DNA from: Leucothrix arctica | GTDB lineage: Bacteria; Pseudomonadota; Gammaproteobacteria; Thiotrichales; Thiotrichaceae | Direction of reading: 5' to 3' | Length of the DNA stretch: 52,634 nt | NCBI RefSeq assembly: GCF_003172895.1 | Contig: NZ_QGKL01000027.1 | Coordinates: 1 to 52,634 of the forward strand | Shown here: one piece after another, positions 27,917 to 36,338 of the stretch | Layout: each line of letters opens with the position of its first letter | Numbering within the stretch: position 1 is the first letter of the stretch | Notes under the pieces: generated by a model | Seen by the model: only the letters and a program-made list of their open reading frames with translations | What the model was told of the DNA's origin: nothing | The model's database searches: none | Made by a program: the position numbers and the translations under genes

Positions 27917-28450
27917 TTAGTTTGTAACTACAGGAACAACAGGGTTTGAAATACCTGCTTCTTCCAATAATGAAGACATCTGTTGTGGTGCATTTTCTTG
28001 AATCCAAGTTGCAGCTGATGCAAACTTAGGAACAAGAATAGAGCTTTGCCACATTGGTTGTTCTGTGTATTTAGTTAGACTGGTAAACATAACTGCCATT
28101 GCTACGATCAGTCCACTCAAAGCAAGTCCAAACAACACACCTAGCAGACGATCGACCGTTCCTAAGCCGATAATCTTCACGGCTTTGCTAATTAGGTAGT
28201 TAAGTAGAGTACCTACGAAGAGAACAACTAAGAAGATGATGAGGCCAGCTATGATTCTTTGAAAGACTTCGCTTGATAGTGTAAACGGAAGCTCTGTCAT
28301 CAATTCATCATGATAGAAAAATGCGATGCCTGCAGCAGCAATCCATGTACCAAGGAAGAGTGCCATCCAAACAAAACCACGACCTAATCCGACGAGTGCG
28401 GTGATAACGATAAAAATGACGATACCGATATCAATAAAATTTATATCCAC
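27917..28450 (-). CDS. cvpA: CvpA family membrane protein
   Basis: A 177-residue inner-membrane protein with four hydrophobic helices; its first helix IDIGIVIFIVITALVGLGRGF and later VDRLLGVLFGLALSGLIV match CvpA. Required for colicin V export and envelope stress resistance in E. coli; the biochemical role is unclear. The start is GTG at 28450 with AAGGTGA just upstream. Upstream of purF in the conserved order. Confidence 0.92.
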   Translation of the reverse strand: MDINFIDIGIVIFIVITALVGLGRGFVWMALFLGTWIAAAGIAFFYHDELMTELPFTLSSEVFQRIIAGLIIFLVVLFVGTLLNYLISKAVKIIGLGTVDRLLGVLFGLALSGLIVAMAVMFTSLTKYTEQPMWQSSILVPKFASAATWIQENAPQQMSSLLEEAGISNPVVPVVTN

Positions 28451-28484
28451 TTATCTCACCTTGAATATTTAGTTTCTTGAAAAG

Positions 28485-28514
28485 TAAAAAAGCGAGCATG
28501 TCCTCATGCTCGCT
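28485..28514 (-). terminator. Terminator between the SPOR-protein gene and cvpA
   Basis: AGCGAGCATG pairs perfectly with CATGCTCGCT around a 4-base loop, followed on the minus strand by TTTTTT. It lies within an otherwise conserved cluster, so cvpA-purF probably has its own promoter or lives on read-through. Confidence 0.85.
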
Positions 28515-28532
28515 CTCTTATAGTAATGTTAC

Positions 28533-29561
28533 TTAGCGGCGAACAATCGCGCTTCGGTTAACATCTGCATTTTGCTTGTAGCGACGCTTCATTGCTAGGT
28601 GCACTTTTGATGCTTCAGCTTTGTTTGCGTACTGGCCAATTCTTACACGGTATAACAGCTTGCCATTTTGCGTCACTTTAGTTGAGTAAGCAGAATAGCC
28701 TTCTTTTCTCATCACACTAACTAAGCTTTGAGCACGACTAGCGCTCGATGTAGCTAGTAGCTGAATCGCATAACCTGAGCCACTTGATGCTGCTGCAGGT
28801 GCTGCTTTATTAACGACTGGCGCTGGAGCGGCTACTGATGTAGTTACTGGAGCAGGTTTGCTACTAGTCGAGCTAGTTGATGCTTTTCTACTACTAACAA
28901 CTTTGTCTGTACGTGCTGATCTAGGTGGTGCTGACTTTCGCTCGTCAATTAAACGTGCTTGGCCGCCAGATGCACGAGCTTCAGAACTTGCAATAACTGA
29001 TCCTTTCGTGGTGTTCGAAGGTCTGCTAGTACCTGTACTTGTTGATGCTTTAGGTGCACTTGTAGTTGTCGCTTTTACAGCACTTTGAGCGTTAACAGCA
29101 GCACTAGAGTTGCCGTTATTCACCAAGTCTACGTCAGACAGGTCACGGAAGTCAGTAGACGCTGTGTTTGGTGGGCGAACATTAAAGTCTAATGCTTTTT
29201 CACCTGCGTTAGTCACTGCGCTTACTGCACCAGCAACGCCTGCACCAACTGCTGTAGCAGAAGCTGCAATTGTACCGGTTGCGCTATCTAGAATGCTGCC
29301 AGTAGCCTTTACAGTGTTCTCAGCGCCTGCGCTAGCAATAACTGAACCGTCAACGTTTACACTGCTTGTGTTGTCCATGCTTAGCTGTGGAAGCTTAGTT
29401 GTCCCATCTGCTTGAGCAGTGTTTTCTGAGCCGGGAAGGGGCATATCAACGATATCTTGACGCTGATCTGCTTTGTCCTTTAGCAGAAATGCTAGCAGGC
29501 CTGCAGCCAGTAGCGCCAAAAGTACCGCACCTATTCCACGTTTAACCGTTGTCTTATTCAT
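28533..29561 (-). CDS. SPOR-domain cell-division protein, DedD-like
   Basis: The 342-residue bitopic protein has a short cytoplasmic start, a helix GIGAVLLALLAAGLLAFLL (about 9-27), and a long low-complexity Ala/Ser/Thr/Val region (about 50-260). A C-terminal SPOR domain (about 265-340; YAIQLLATSSASRAQSL and YRVRIGQYANKAEA) binds denuded glycans at the septum. Position between folC and cvpA is that of dedD in E. coli, but the middle region is much longer and repetitive, so the linker is not conserved. Confidence 0.9.
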   Translation of the reverse strand: MNKTTVKRGIGAVLLALLAAGLLAFLLKDKADQRQDIVDMPLPGSENTAQADGTTKLPQLSMDNTSSVNVDGSVIASAGAENTVKATGSILDSATGTIAASATAVGAGVAGAVSAVTNAGEKALDFNVRPPNTASTDFRDLSDVDLVNNGNSSAAVNAQSAVKATTTSAPKASTSTGTSRPSNTTKGSVIASSEARASGGQARLIDERKSAPPRSARTDKVVSSRKASTSSTSSKPAPVTTSVAAPAPVVNKAAPAAASSGSGYAIQLLATSSASRAQSLVSVMRKEGYSAYSTKVTQNGKLLYRVRIGQYANKAEASKVHLAMKRRYKQNADVNRSAIVRR

Positions 29562-29729
29562 ACCTTAGCTTCCTTTTTAAGCCGAATACTGCAAATTTCA
29601 CACCCCGAAGTCATTTTCAGGTCGTTTATTTACTAGCTTTATAGTGAGATTATTAATATTGTGACAAGTCTGATGATTGTGCGTCAAGATTATCATGTAA
29701 TGTATTGAAAATTATGAGTTCACTTGGCG

Positions 29730-31004
29730 TTATTCACTGGCATTTAGGCCTTGTATAAAGGCGGATACTACCAGAAAAGAGCCAAAGGCGACTACCCTAT
29801 CTTCAGAATTCATAGTCTTTTGTAATGTTTTTATGACATTCACAGTGTCTTTATGGCATTCAATAGGAGCACTTATGCCAACTGCTTGTAATTTATCACT
29901 TAATATCTGAGAACCTTGGACGCGAGGCCCTTCGAGTGTGATTAAATGCCAAACATCAAAGTATTCTTTTAAAGGGCTTATAATGCCCTCTAAGTCCTTA
30001 TCGACAAGCGCTGAGAAAATAGCTACTGTCTGTCCCTTGACCGGGTTGTTCTTTAGGTAACTTGCTAAAGCCTGTGCTGACTGTGGGTTATGTGCAACAT
30101 CCGCTAGTAACTCAGGATTTTCACCAAGCTTTTGCAATCTACCAGTGACTTGAGCGTCTAGTAGGCCATTCTTAATCTGCAAATTGCTGACTGGAAGTAC
30201 TGGGTTCAAGTCTAATATTGCAGTAATCACCGATGCTGCATTATTTAGCTGAAAATCGCCGCGTAACTTAGGTAGAGGGAATCTGTAAGCATTGCGATGA
30301 GTATCAACATATTTCCATGTTTGACCGTCTTTGGATTTTCTCCAGCTAAAGTCTTTCCCTTGCTGAAGAAGCTTAGCGCCAATACGTATTGCTTCTGAAC
30401 CCATGCTCTCAGTTGGATTTGTATCGCCACAAACTACCGTTTTTCCTTCACGCATGATGCCCGCTTTTTCGACACCAATTTTCTCTCGGTCGTTACCTAG
30501 CCAAGCGACATGATCAATATCAATTGTTGTAATAATTGAGATATCAGCATCCCAAAGGTTGACCGCATCTAGTCGGCCACCTAATCCAACTTCAAAGATT
30601 GTGACGTCAACATTATGTTTGCGAAACAGGTATGCGCCAGCGAGCGTACCGAACTCAAAGTAGGTGAGACTAATCTCACCTCGAGCTTTGTCGATAGCCG
30701 TAAACGCTTCACAAATTTCTTCGTCAGTTGCCTGAGCGCCGTTAATGCAAATACGTTCGTTGTATTTTATAAGGTGAGGTGAAGTGTAACAGCCTGTGCT
30801 ATAGCCCGCTTGACGGTAAATACTGTCAAGCATGGCAACACTTGAACCTTTGCCATTAGTCCCAGCAACGCTAACCACTGGCATGTCCAAAGTATCAAGT
30901 TGCATCTGTTCAGCAACAGCTTGCACTCGGTCAAGTCCTAAATCGATACTTGAAAAGTGCAGCTGTTCTTGCCACTCAAGCCACTCAGTAAGGGTGCGAC
31001 TCAT
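29730..31004 (-). CDS. folC: Bifunctional dihydrofolate/folylpolyglutamate synthase
   Basis: Adds glutamate to dihydropteroate and to tetrahydrofolates. The 424-residue Mur-ligase-type protein has the P-loop VSVAGTNGKGSSVAMLDSI (about 44-62), TSPHLIKYNERICING, the omega-loop TYFEFGTLAGAYLF and VGLGGRLDAVN. Length and order match E. coli FolC. It follows accD after 21 bases in the conserved accD-folC-dedD-cvpA-purF run. Confidence 0.95.
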   Translation of the reverse strand: MSRTLTEWLEWQEQLHFSSIDLGLDRVQAVAEQMQLDTLDMPVVSVAGTNGKGSSVAMLDSIYRQAGYSTGCYTSPHLIKYNERICINGAQATDEEICEAFTAIDKARGEISLTYFEFGTLAGAYLFRKHNVDVTIFEVGLGGRLDAVNLWDADISIITTIDIDHVAWLGNDREKIGVEKAGIMREGKTVVCGDTNPTESMGSEAIRIGAKLLQQGKDFSWRKSKDGQTWKYVDTHRNAYRFPLPKLRGDFQLNNAASVITAILDLNPVLPVSNLQIKNGLLDAQVTGRLQKLGENPELLADVAHNPQSAQALASYLKNNPVKGQTVAIFSALVDKDLEGIISPLKEYFDVWHLITLEGPRVQGSQILSDKLQAVGISAPIECHKDTVNVIKTLQKTMNSEDRVVAFGSFLVVSAFIQGLNASE

Positions 31005-31025
31005 ATAGATTGCCTATCGTAGTGA

Positions 31026-32057
31026 CTATTTTGTCGTGTTTTGAATAGGAAGATTGTTAGCAGCAGGGATTTCACCCTCAATGATCGCATCAAGTGATGA
31101 CGCTTCCTTCTCTATTAACTCTTCCGGGACTTCTCCAGCGACTGGTTCTTTAAGAACAACAGGCTCTGCTTCAGTTACTTGGCTAATGCCTTCTGGTCGA
31201 GCGCGATGCTGGAACATTGATAGTAGGTCAGATATTTCAGTTCGTAGTTCGTTACGGTGAATGATACGGTCAATCGCACCTTTCTCTAGTAAGAACTCAC
31301 TTCTTTGGAAACCTTCAGGTAGCGTTTCACGGACTGTCTGCTCGATAACACGAGGACCAGCAAAACCGATCAGTGCTTTAGGCTCAGCAATTTGTACATC
31401 ACCTAACATCGCAAAACTAGCCGATACTCCACCCATCGTCGGGTCAGTTAATACTGAAATATAAGGAATACCTTGTTCAGCTAAGCGTGTTAGTGCAGCA
31501 CTTGTTTTCGCCATTTGCATTAATGAAAAAAGCGCTTCTTGCATTCGAGCACCGCCACTGGCAGTGAATATGATGAAAGGAATCTTTTCGCGCAAACTCA
31601 CATTAACACCTTGTACGAAGCGCTCTCCAACAACTGACCCCATGGATCCACCCATGAACTCAAAATCGAAAGCAGCAACAACAACAGGTACACCAAACAC
31701 GGTACCTTTGTTAACGAGTAGTGCATCTTTTTCGCCCGTTTGCTTTTGTGCGGCAGCAAGACGGTCTTTATACTTCTTAGAGTCTTTAAACTTTAAGATA
31801 TCAATTGGGCCAATGTTGTTGGCAATTTCTTCGCGACCTTCTGGGTCTAAGAAAATATCAAGACGACGACGCGCATTGATACGCATATGATGGTTGCACT
31901 TTGGGCAGACCTCATTATTGCGTTCTAAATCTTGACGATACAATACCGTATTGCAAGAAGGGCACTGGTGCCACAAACCTTCAGGAATGTCCTTCTTTTT
32001 AATGTTCGTCGCTTCAGTACGAATGCGCGAAGGAATTAATTTTTCAAACCAGCTCAT
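31026..32057 (-). CDS. accD: Acetyl-CoA carboxylase carboxyltransferase, beta subunit
   Basis: Transfers carboxyl from biotin to acetyl-CoA to make malonyl-CoA. The 343 residues start [15 protein letters not shown]; the zinc ribbon uses Cys32, Cys35, Cys51 and Cys54. The crotonase-like core has [23 protein letters not shown] and [16 protein letters not shown]. The acidic/proline C-terminal tail (about residues 290-343) extends past the usual end. Its ATG overlaps a TGA that ends the trpA relic (ATGA), a trace of former trpA-accD coupling. Confidence 0.96.
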   Translation of the reverse strand: MSWFEKLIPSRIRTEATNIKKKDIPEGLWHQCPSCNTVLYRQDLERNNEVCPKCNHHMRINARRRLDIFLDPEGREEIANNIGPIDILKFKDSKKYKDRLAAAQKQTGEKDALLVNKGTVFGVPVVVAAFDFEFMGGSMGSVVGERFVQGVNVSLREKIPFIIFTASGGARMQEALFSLMQMAKTSAALTRLAEQGIPYISVLTDPTMGGVSASFAMLGDVQIAEPKALIGFAGPRVIEQTVRETLPEGFQRSEFLLEKGAIDRIIHRNELRTEISDLLSMFQHRARPEGISQVTEAEPVVLKEPVAGEVPEELIEKEASSLDAIIEGEIPAANNLPIQNTTK

Positions 32058-32273
32058 ACAATTTTATCCATAGCATGGCGCATGTTCGCCAGCAATTTAC
32101 TTGTTTTAGTAATGATGTGAACACCATCGATACCGAAGATGTTTGAGTTAATAGCCCTAGCAGTCACCGCCTGCTTCAACAATACGTGCGATAAAGTGCT
32201 CATGTATTGTTGGTCAAAGCAGGAATATCGCATCTACCCCTACTTTTTTCAAGGGCGTTGGCAAATCTTCTGG
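32054..32273 (-). pseudogene. trpA: Decayed trpA (tryptophan synthase alpha) 3' remnant
   Basis: Conceptual translation gives two TrpA-like pieces in different reading frames. Piece one (32273 to 32157) reads LKKVGVDAIFLL-stop-PTIHEH then FIARIVEAG, matching the TrpA stretch G(I/L)DPIFLLAPTSTEERI.RI; the alanine before PT is now a stop (TGA), and a further TAG ends the piece. Piece two ends [15 protein letters not shown]-stop, like the TrpA C-terminal FLAEIRQAMD helix, and its TGA overlaps the accD ATG. The beta-alpha repeats between them, and all of trpB, are missing. Conserved order elsewhere is trpF-trpB-trpA-accD, so this is the scar of a trpBA deletion. Confidence 0.75.
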
Positions 32274-32284
32274 TTTTCTGGTTT

Positions 32285-32304
32285 GAGATAAGAGCCCTTA
32301 TCTC
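32285..32304 (-). terminator. Hairpin downstream of trpF
   Basis: GAGATAAG and CTTATCTC pair over 8 bp around a 4-base loop, 29 bases past the trpF stop and just before the trpA relic. No T run follows, so termination is uncertain; it may only protect the trpF message end. Confidence 0.4.
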
Positions 32305-32332
32305 ATGACAGTCGACCGTGTTTAGCCGAGTT

Positions 32333-32953
32333 CTAGGCTTGAATACGATTTACTTCTTTCATTAATGCGTTGATTTTTACTTTGCTTTTGATGCCAGAAG
32401 ACGACTCAACACCGCTACTTAAGTCAACGGCATAGACAGATGTTTGCATGATTGCTTCAGCTACATTATCGGGAGTAAGGCCACCCGCCAAAATAATTGG
32501 CTTGGCGTAACCTTTTGGTAAAAGTGTCCAGTCAAACGTTTCACCAGTACCGCCCGCTTTTCCAAGCGCATGACTATCTATCAAAATACCCAGTGCATCG
32601 TGGTACTGGTCAGCGTACTCAGTGAAGTTTTTAAGACCGTTAATGCCAACTGCTTTTATATAAGGCTTGTTGAATGAACGACAAAACTCAGCCGACTCTG
32701 CGCCATGAAATTGTAGTAGGTCTAGTTTTACCTTATTTAGTGTGTCATTCACTTGCTCGGCATCAGCGTTCATAAAAAGCGCGACGCTAGTAACAAAAGG
32801 AGGCAGAGCATTACAAATTTTAGCTGCTTGTTCTGGTGTGACGTAACGACTACTTTTTGCATAAAAAACAAGGCCAATGGCATCTGCACCAGCGGCTGCT
32901 ACATTATGTGCATCTTCTATCGATGTAATGCCGCAAATTTTTACTCGTGTCAT
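32333..32953 (-). CDS. trpF: Phosphoribosylanthranilate isomerase
   Basis: Amadori rearrangement of phosphoribosylanthranilate in tryptophan synthesis. The 206-residue TIM barrel starts MTRVKICGITSIEDA with the catalytic Cys7, contains LIDSHALGKAGGTGETFDW with the catalytic Asp, and ends with the phosphate loops ILAGGLTPDNVAEAI and VDLSSGVESSSGIK. All key residues look intact, so it is probably active despite loss of trpBA next door. The ATG has GAGAG directly upstream. It follows the P450 gene by 65 bases on the same strand. Confidence 0.95.
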   Translation of the reverse strand: MTRVKICGITSIEDAHNVAAAGADAIGLVFYAKSSRYVTPEQAAKICNALPPFVTSVALFMNADAEQVNDTLNKVKLDLLQFHGAESAEFCRSFNKPYIKAVGINGLKNFTEYADQYHDALGILIDSHALGKAGGTGETFDWTLLPKGYAKPIILAGGLTPDNVAEAIMQTSVYAVDLSSGVESSSGIKSKVKINALMKEVNRIQA

Positions 32954-33018
32954 CTCTCACACCCAAAATTCTAAGCAATCAGGCTAACACAACACCAATA
33001 GAGTGTCAGCAGTGTTAT

Positions 33019-34386
33019 TTAACGTATTTCTAAGGTCATCGGTAGGTTGCCTTTCGGACGGAGCGTCAAGCGACACTCATGCTTAACAAGCGTGCCTTCG
33101 GGTAGTGTTAACCTAAAGTGTTGAGCGAGAATAGCGATGGATAACACTGACTCAACAAGGCCAAAGTTTTTCCCGGGGCAAACGCGCGGTCCCGCACTAA
33201 AAGGAATGTAGGCAAACTTGTTAGGTTTTCTTTCAGCACCTGCTAAAAAGCGCTCTGGAATAAAACTATCAGGATCGTCCCAGTGGTTTTTATGTCGGTG
33301 TAATAGCCACGGCACAACTAACATCAAAGAGCCTTTAGGGATATGTTTTTTCCTAATAGTATCGTCTTCGGAAGCCTGTCTAGATATAATCGGTACAGGT
33401 GGGTAGAGCCTAACGGCCTCATCAAAAATAGCACGTGTGTAGGGTAGTTTGGCGACATCACTAAATTCTGGTGTTCTATCACCGAGTACTTCATCTAACT
33501 CAGCGTGCAATTTCTGCTCGACTTCTGGTGACTGTGAAATTAAGTACCAAGCCCAAGCGAGTGAGTTGGCGGTTGTTTCGTGGCCAGCCATAAACAACAC
33601 AATGACCTCATTTCTTATTTGCTCACGCGTCAGCGCGTTTTCTTCTAGCTGTGTATTGGCAGACAGTAGGTGAGCAATGAGTGTTTCTTGATTTTCTTTT
33701 TTAGCGGTGAGGTCGATGATTTCATCAACAACGGCATGAATGCGTTTTGCAGCCCTTAACGCTTTAAAGCTTTTAATACTAAACTTATCCAGCCAAGATG
33801 GAATATTAGTAAAGCTACTTAAAGGCGTCTGTTTAATAGAAGCTTGGTACTCAGCAAAGGCGGTTACTACCTCGCCCGACTTTTCTCTACCTAAAGTTTC
33901 ACCAAATAGTGTGCGAGAGATAATTTCAGCAGTCAGTTGGCCCATTTCTGGCAGCACGTTAATTGTGCTTTTATCGCCTTGCTTCTTCCACTCTTCAACC
34001 GTCTCCATAATGGTTGAAACCATTATCTTGCTATAGTTTTGGACGAACTTAGTGTGGAATAGGGGCATTTGTAGCTGTCGATGAGAAGCCCACGTTTCAC
34101 CATGACTAATAAACAAGCCATCACCTAATAATGGTTCTAGCGCTTGCTCCATTTGCGGACTTTTGCGCTCATAAATTTTATGCTTTGTTACAAACACTTC
34201 TTTAACGATTCTTGGATCGTTTGCAATGAAGACGTGCTGCTTTAAAATCTTTTGCGACATGAACTCAAACTTGAATGAGTCCTCCGACCAGATTGACAGT
34301 AGGTCACTGCGTGCCTGTAGTATCGACTGTATCGCTGATTGTTTTTCTGTGTGGCGCTTCGGGTACGGCGGTGTGAAATGCTTCAT
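33019..34386 (-). CDS. Cytochrome P450
   Basis: A 455-residue heme monooxygenase. The I-helix AGHETTANSLAW carries the oxygen-activating Thr; EAVRLYPPV is the ExxR helix; the heme-binding loop is FSAGPRVCPGKNFG with the axial Cys403. There is no N-terminal membrane anchor, so it is soluble. The overall look is of a CYP102/CYP4-like fatty-acid-type P450, but substrate is not readable and no redox partner gene is nearby. Its ATG follows the upstream DUF2156 stop with no gap (TAG-ATG), so the two are surely co-translated and likely act on one pathway. Confidence 0.93.
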   Translation of the reverse strand: MKHFTPPYPKRHTEKQSAIQSILQARSDLLSIWSEDSFKFEFMSQKILKQHVFIANDPRIVKEVFVTKHKIYERKSPQMEQALEPLLGDGLFISHGETWASHRQLQMPLFHTKFVQNYSKIMVSTIMETVEEWKKQGDKSTINVLPEMGQLTAEIISRTLFGETLGREKSGEVVTAFAEYQASIKQTPLSSFTNIPSWLDKFSIKSFKALRAAKRIHAVVDEIIDLTAKKENQETLIAHLLSANTQLEENALTREQIRNEVIVLFMAGHETTANSLAWAWYLISQSPEVEQKLHAELDEVLGDRTPEFSDVAKLPYTRAIFDEAVRLYPPVPIISRQASEDDTIRKKHIPKGSLMLVVPWLLHRHKNHWDDPDSFIPERFLAGAERKPNKFAYIPFSAGPRVCPGKNFGLVESVLSIAILAQHFRLTLPEGTLVKHECRLTLRPKGNLPMTLEIR

Positions 34387-35466
34387 CTATGAGCCTTTTA
34401 TTAACGTTATGCTTTTACGGGCAATATGGCTGAAGATTTTTAATGTATCCATATTAAATTCTAGTGCACCAAGCGCTTTAAGGAGGATTAGCACTTCCCA
34501 CAAATTATTTCCCTTGGTTGCTGCTATGTAAGCTTGCTCGGTTTTACCTGCAAACTTTTGTTTGTGGCTTGCGTTACCTTGAAAAGGGTAGATCTCGTTA
34601 AGGTGTGTATACGTGTATTTGAGTATTTTTTGTGTCTTTTGATTCTTATTGTGCCCAGGACTAGATTGAATGAGGAAGAGGGGAGACATACCCAGTGAAA
34701 TAAACTCGCGACCTTCTTGTTCAAACACTTTCAATGCTTCTAGTAACAAGTAAGCACCGGTACCGTTGGGTGCTTCCGGAAGGATGCGGTCTACATTATG
34801 GTAGTAACCAATTACTTTTTCGTCACGGTAGACAGGGTCAAACACAGCCATTGCAATCATCTTGCCATCTAAATAAGCCCAGAAATTTCTGACATCAGGC
34901 TCTGCTTCGTACGAGAAAGGGCGGGATAAAATACCATATTCACGCGTGCCTTTATCATCTAACCACGCTTCACTAATGCCTTTAACAATCGTTTTATCGT
35001 CAAAGTCTGCAACTGATTGCTCTTCAATGAGAACGCCTTCACGCTGACATTTGTTACGCCACTGCCTAAGTTTGGCGCGTGCTTTCCCGGCTAGCTCGAA
35101 GTCGTTACAGGTCAGTTCGGTTTCAATACCAAAGCCGTTTACTTGAATACCGAGCGCTGTCAACGCGTCACCACACTCTGTATCGATGTGGACAAAGATA
35201 GCGCGGTCAGTTTCTTTTAAAAAGGCAGCTAATATTTGCTGGTAATTGGCAGGGTCGCAAACAGGATTGCCAATGACAATACGGTGACCTCTTATGCTCC
35301 AAATAAAGTGCTTAAAAGGAAGGTAGGCAATATAGCCAACACCGTCTAGAACGAAGTGCTCAAGTTCTGCTTGAAGGGTAGAGTAGCTCATGCTGCTGCT
35401 ACCATAGCGTCTCAGGTAACTGCGTAGAACGGCTTCATTAGTGATGGTAGTGTTTTTATTGTTCAT
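34387..35466 (-). CDS. DUF2156 / phosphatidylglycerol lysyltransferase C-terminal-like acyltransferase
   Basis: The 359-residue protein resembles the soluble aminoacyl-transferase part of MprF (two GNAT-like folds), without the flippase helices. Recognisable stretches: RRYGSSSMSYSTLQ, IVIGNPVCDP (about 74-83), KARAKLRQWRNKCQREGV, and YYHNVDRILPEAPNGTGAYLLLEALKVFEQEG with SLGMSPL. These match DUF2156 proteins. In MprF the domain moves an aminoacyl group from tRNA to a lipid; whether this stand-alone form uses tRNA or acyl-CoA is unknown. It is fused translationally to the P450 gene downstream and sits downstream of algR after two inverted repeats. Confidence 0.75.
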   Translation of the reverse strand: MNNKNTTITNEAVLRSYLRRYGSSSMSYSTLQAELEHFVLDGVGYIAYLPFKHFIWSIRGHRIVIGNPVCDPANYQQILAAFLKETDRAIFVHIDTECGDALTALGIQVNGFGIETELTCNDFELAGKARAKLRQWRNKCQREGVLIEEQSVADFDDKTIVKGISEAWLDDKGTREYGILSRPFSYEAEPDVRNFWAYLDGKMIAMAVFDPVYRDEKVIGYYHNVDRILPEAPNGTGAYLLLEALKVFEQEGREFISLGMSPLFLIQSSPGHNKNQKTQKILKYTYTHLNEIYPFQGNASHKQKFAGKTEQAYIAATKGNNLWEVLILLKALGALEFNMDTLKIFSHIARKSITLIKGS

Positions 35467-35500
35467 TTTAGGCCACTTTTATGACAGCCCACATACTAAT

Positions 35501-35553
35501 ATGGCCAACTCACGAATACCATAAAAAATATATTGGTATTTGTGGTTGGCCAT
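35501..35553. repeat. Long imperfect inverted repeat
   Basis: ATGGCCAACTCACGAATACCA (first 20 bases at 35501-35520) faces TGGTATTTGTGGTTGGCCAT (35534-35553); the arms match over about 20 bp with one extra base and one mismatch, around a short A/T-rich centre. There is no T run beyond it. It may block read-through from algR, carry the promoter of the DUF2156-P450 pair, or be the relic of a small mobile palindromic repeat. Confidence 0.55.
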
Positions 35554-35555
35554 TG

Positions 35556-35583
35556 CAATGTGAACTTCAGGTCACATTATTGC
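35556..35583 (-). terminator. Inverted repeat just after algR
   Basis: AATGTGA and TCACATT (within 35557-35577) form a 7-bp stem around an 8-base loop, starting about a dozen bases past the algR stop. No T run follows. A possible terminator or processing site. Confidence 0.4.
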
Positions 35584-35589
35584 TGTCTC

Positions 35590-36333
35590 TTAGCGTTCGC
35601 GAACGAAACGACGAATCTCAGCAACATGACGACGGCTAACTTCTAGCTCATCTTCAATTTTATCGATTGTAACTTTAACGCGACCGATTGGTGACTTAGA
35701 TAAACCACTGATGCGGCTCTTAGCTACTAATGCGTTACGGTGAATTCGAATAAAGCGCTCTGATAGGTCACTTTCAAGTGACTTTAGCGACTCTTCGATA
35801 ATTACTTCACCTTCTTTGTGACGAACTGTCACGTACTTTTGGTCGGCTTGGAAGTAGTACACGTCTTCAATTGGAATTAATTCCAAGTTACCGCGGCGGC
35901 GAGCACAAATATGCTTGCGGTTAGCGATAGCGCTGTCAGTTTTGTCCAGCATTTCTGAACGTTGTGCGCGGTTTAACGAACGAGCTTGCTCAAGACTTTT
36001 TAATAGTTGTTCTTGTCTTATAGGCTTCATTAGATACCCTGTTGCTTTGGTTGAAAAGGCTTCAAGCGCGTATTCTCCGTACGCAGTCGTGAAGATAACG
36101 GCGGGTGGATTTGGCATGCTAGCTAAGTGCTTAGCGACCTCCAGACCATCCATAACAGGCATCGTAATGTCTAGTAGGATTAAATCTGGCTGATGACGTT
36201 CCACCATCATCAATGCTTCTGCCCCGTTTTCGGCTTCAGCACATATGTTGTAGTCTGACTTCTCTTTAAGCAGACTTTGTATTCTCTTTCGGGCTAGTTC
36301 TTCGTCATCAACGACGAGTATATTCATTGTCAT
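35590..36333 (-). CDS. algR: LytTR-family response regulator, AlgR-like
   Basis: A 247-residue regulator. The receiver domain (about 1-120) has acidic Asp9-Asp10, phospho-acceptor Asp55 in LILLDITMP, and Lys in YLMKPI. The LytTR DNA-binding domain (about 145-245) includes YYFQADQKYVTVRHKEG, SLKSLE and FIRIHRNALVAKSRISG. AlgR controls alginate, twitching and virulence genes in Pseudomonas; here a link with the pilin gene is plausible but unproven. AAGGAG 8 bases before the ATG overlaps the sensor gene's end, giving coupled translation. Confidence 0.9.
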   Translation of the reverse strand: MTMNILVVDDEELARKRIQSLLKEKSDYNICAEAENGAEALMMVERHQPDLILLDITMPVMDGLEVAKHLASMPNPPAVIFTTAYGEYALEAFSTKATGYLMKPIRQEQLLKSLEQARSLNRAQRSEMLDKTDSAIANRKHICARRRGNLELIPIEDVYYFQADQKYVTVRHKEGEVIIEESLKSLESDLSERFIRIHRNALVAKSRISGLSKSPIGRVKVTIDKIEDELEVSRRHVAEIRRFVRER

Positions 36334-36338
36334 TATTA

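Noticed and set aside
28858-29415. Plus-strand open frames opposite the SPOR-protein linker
   Set aside because: The Ala/Ser/Thr/Val-rich linker gives stop-poor antisense frames; composition artefact.
31054-31890. Three plus-strand open frames opposite accD
   Set aside because: They overlap conserved AccD motifs on the other strand and have no family pattern.
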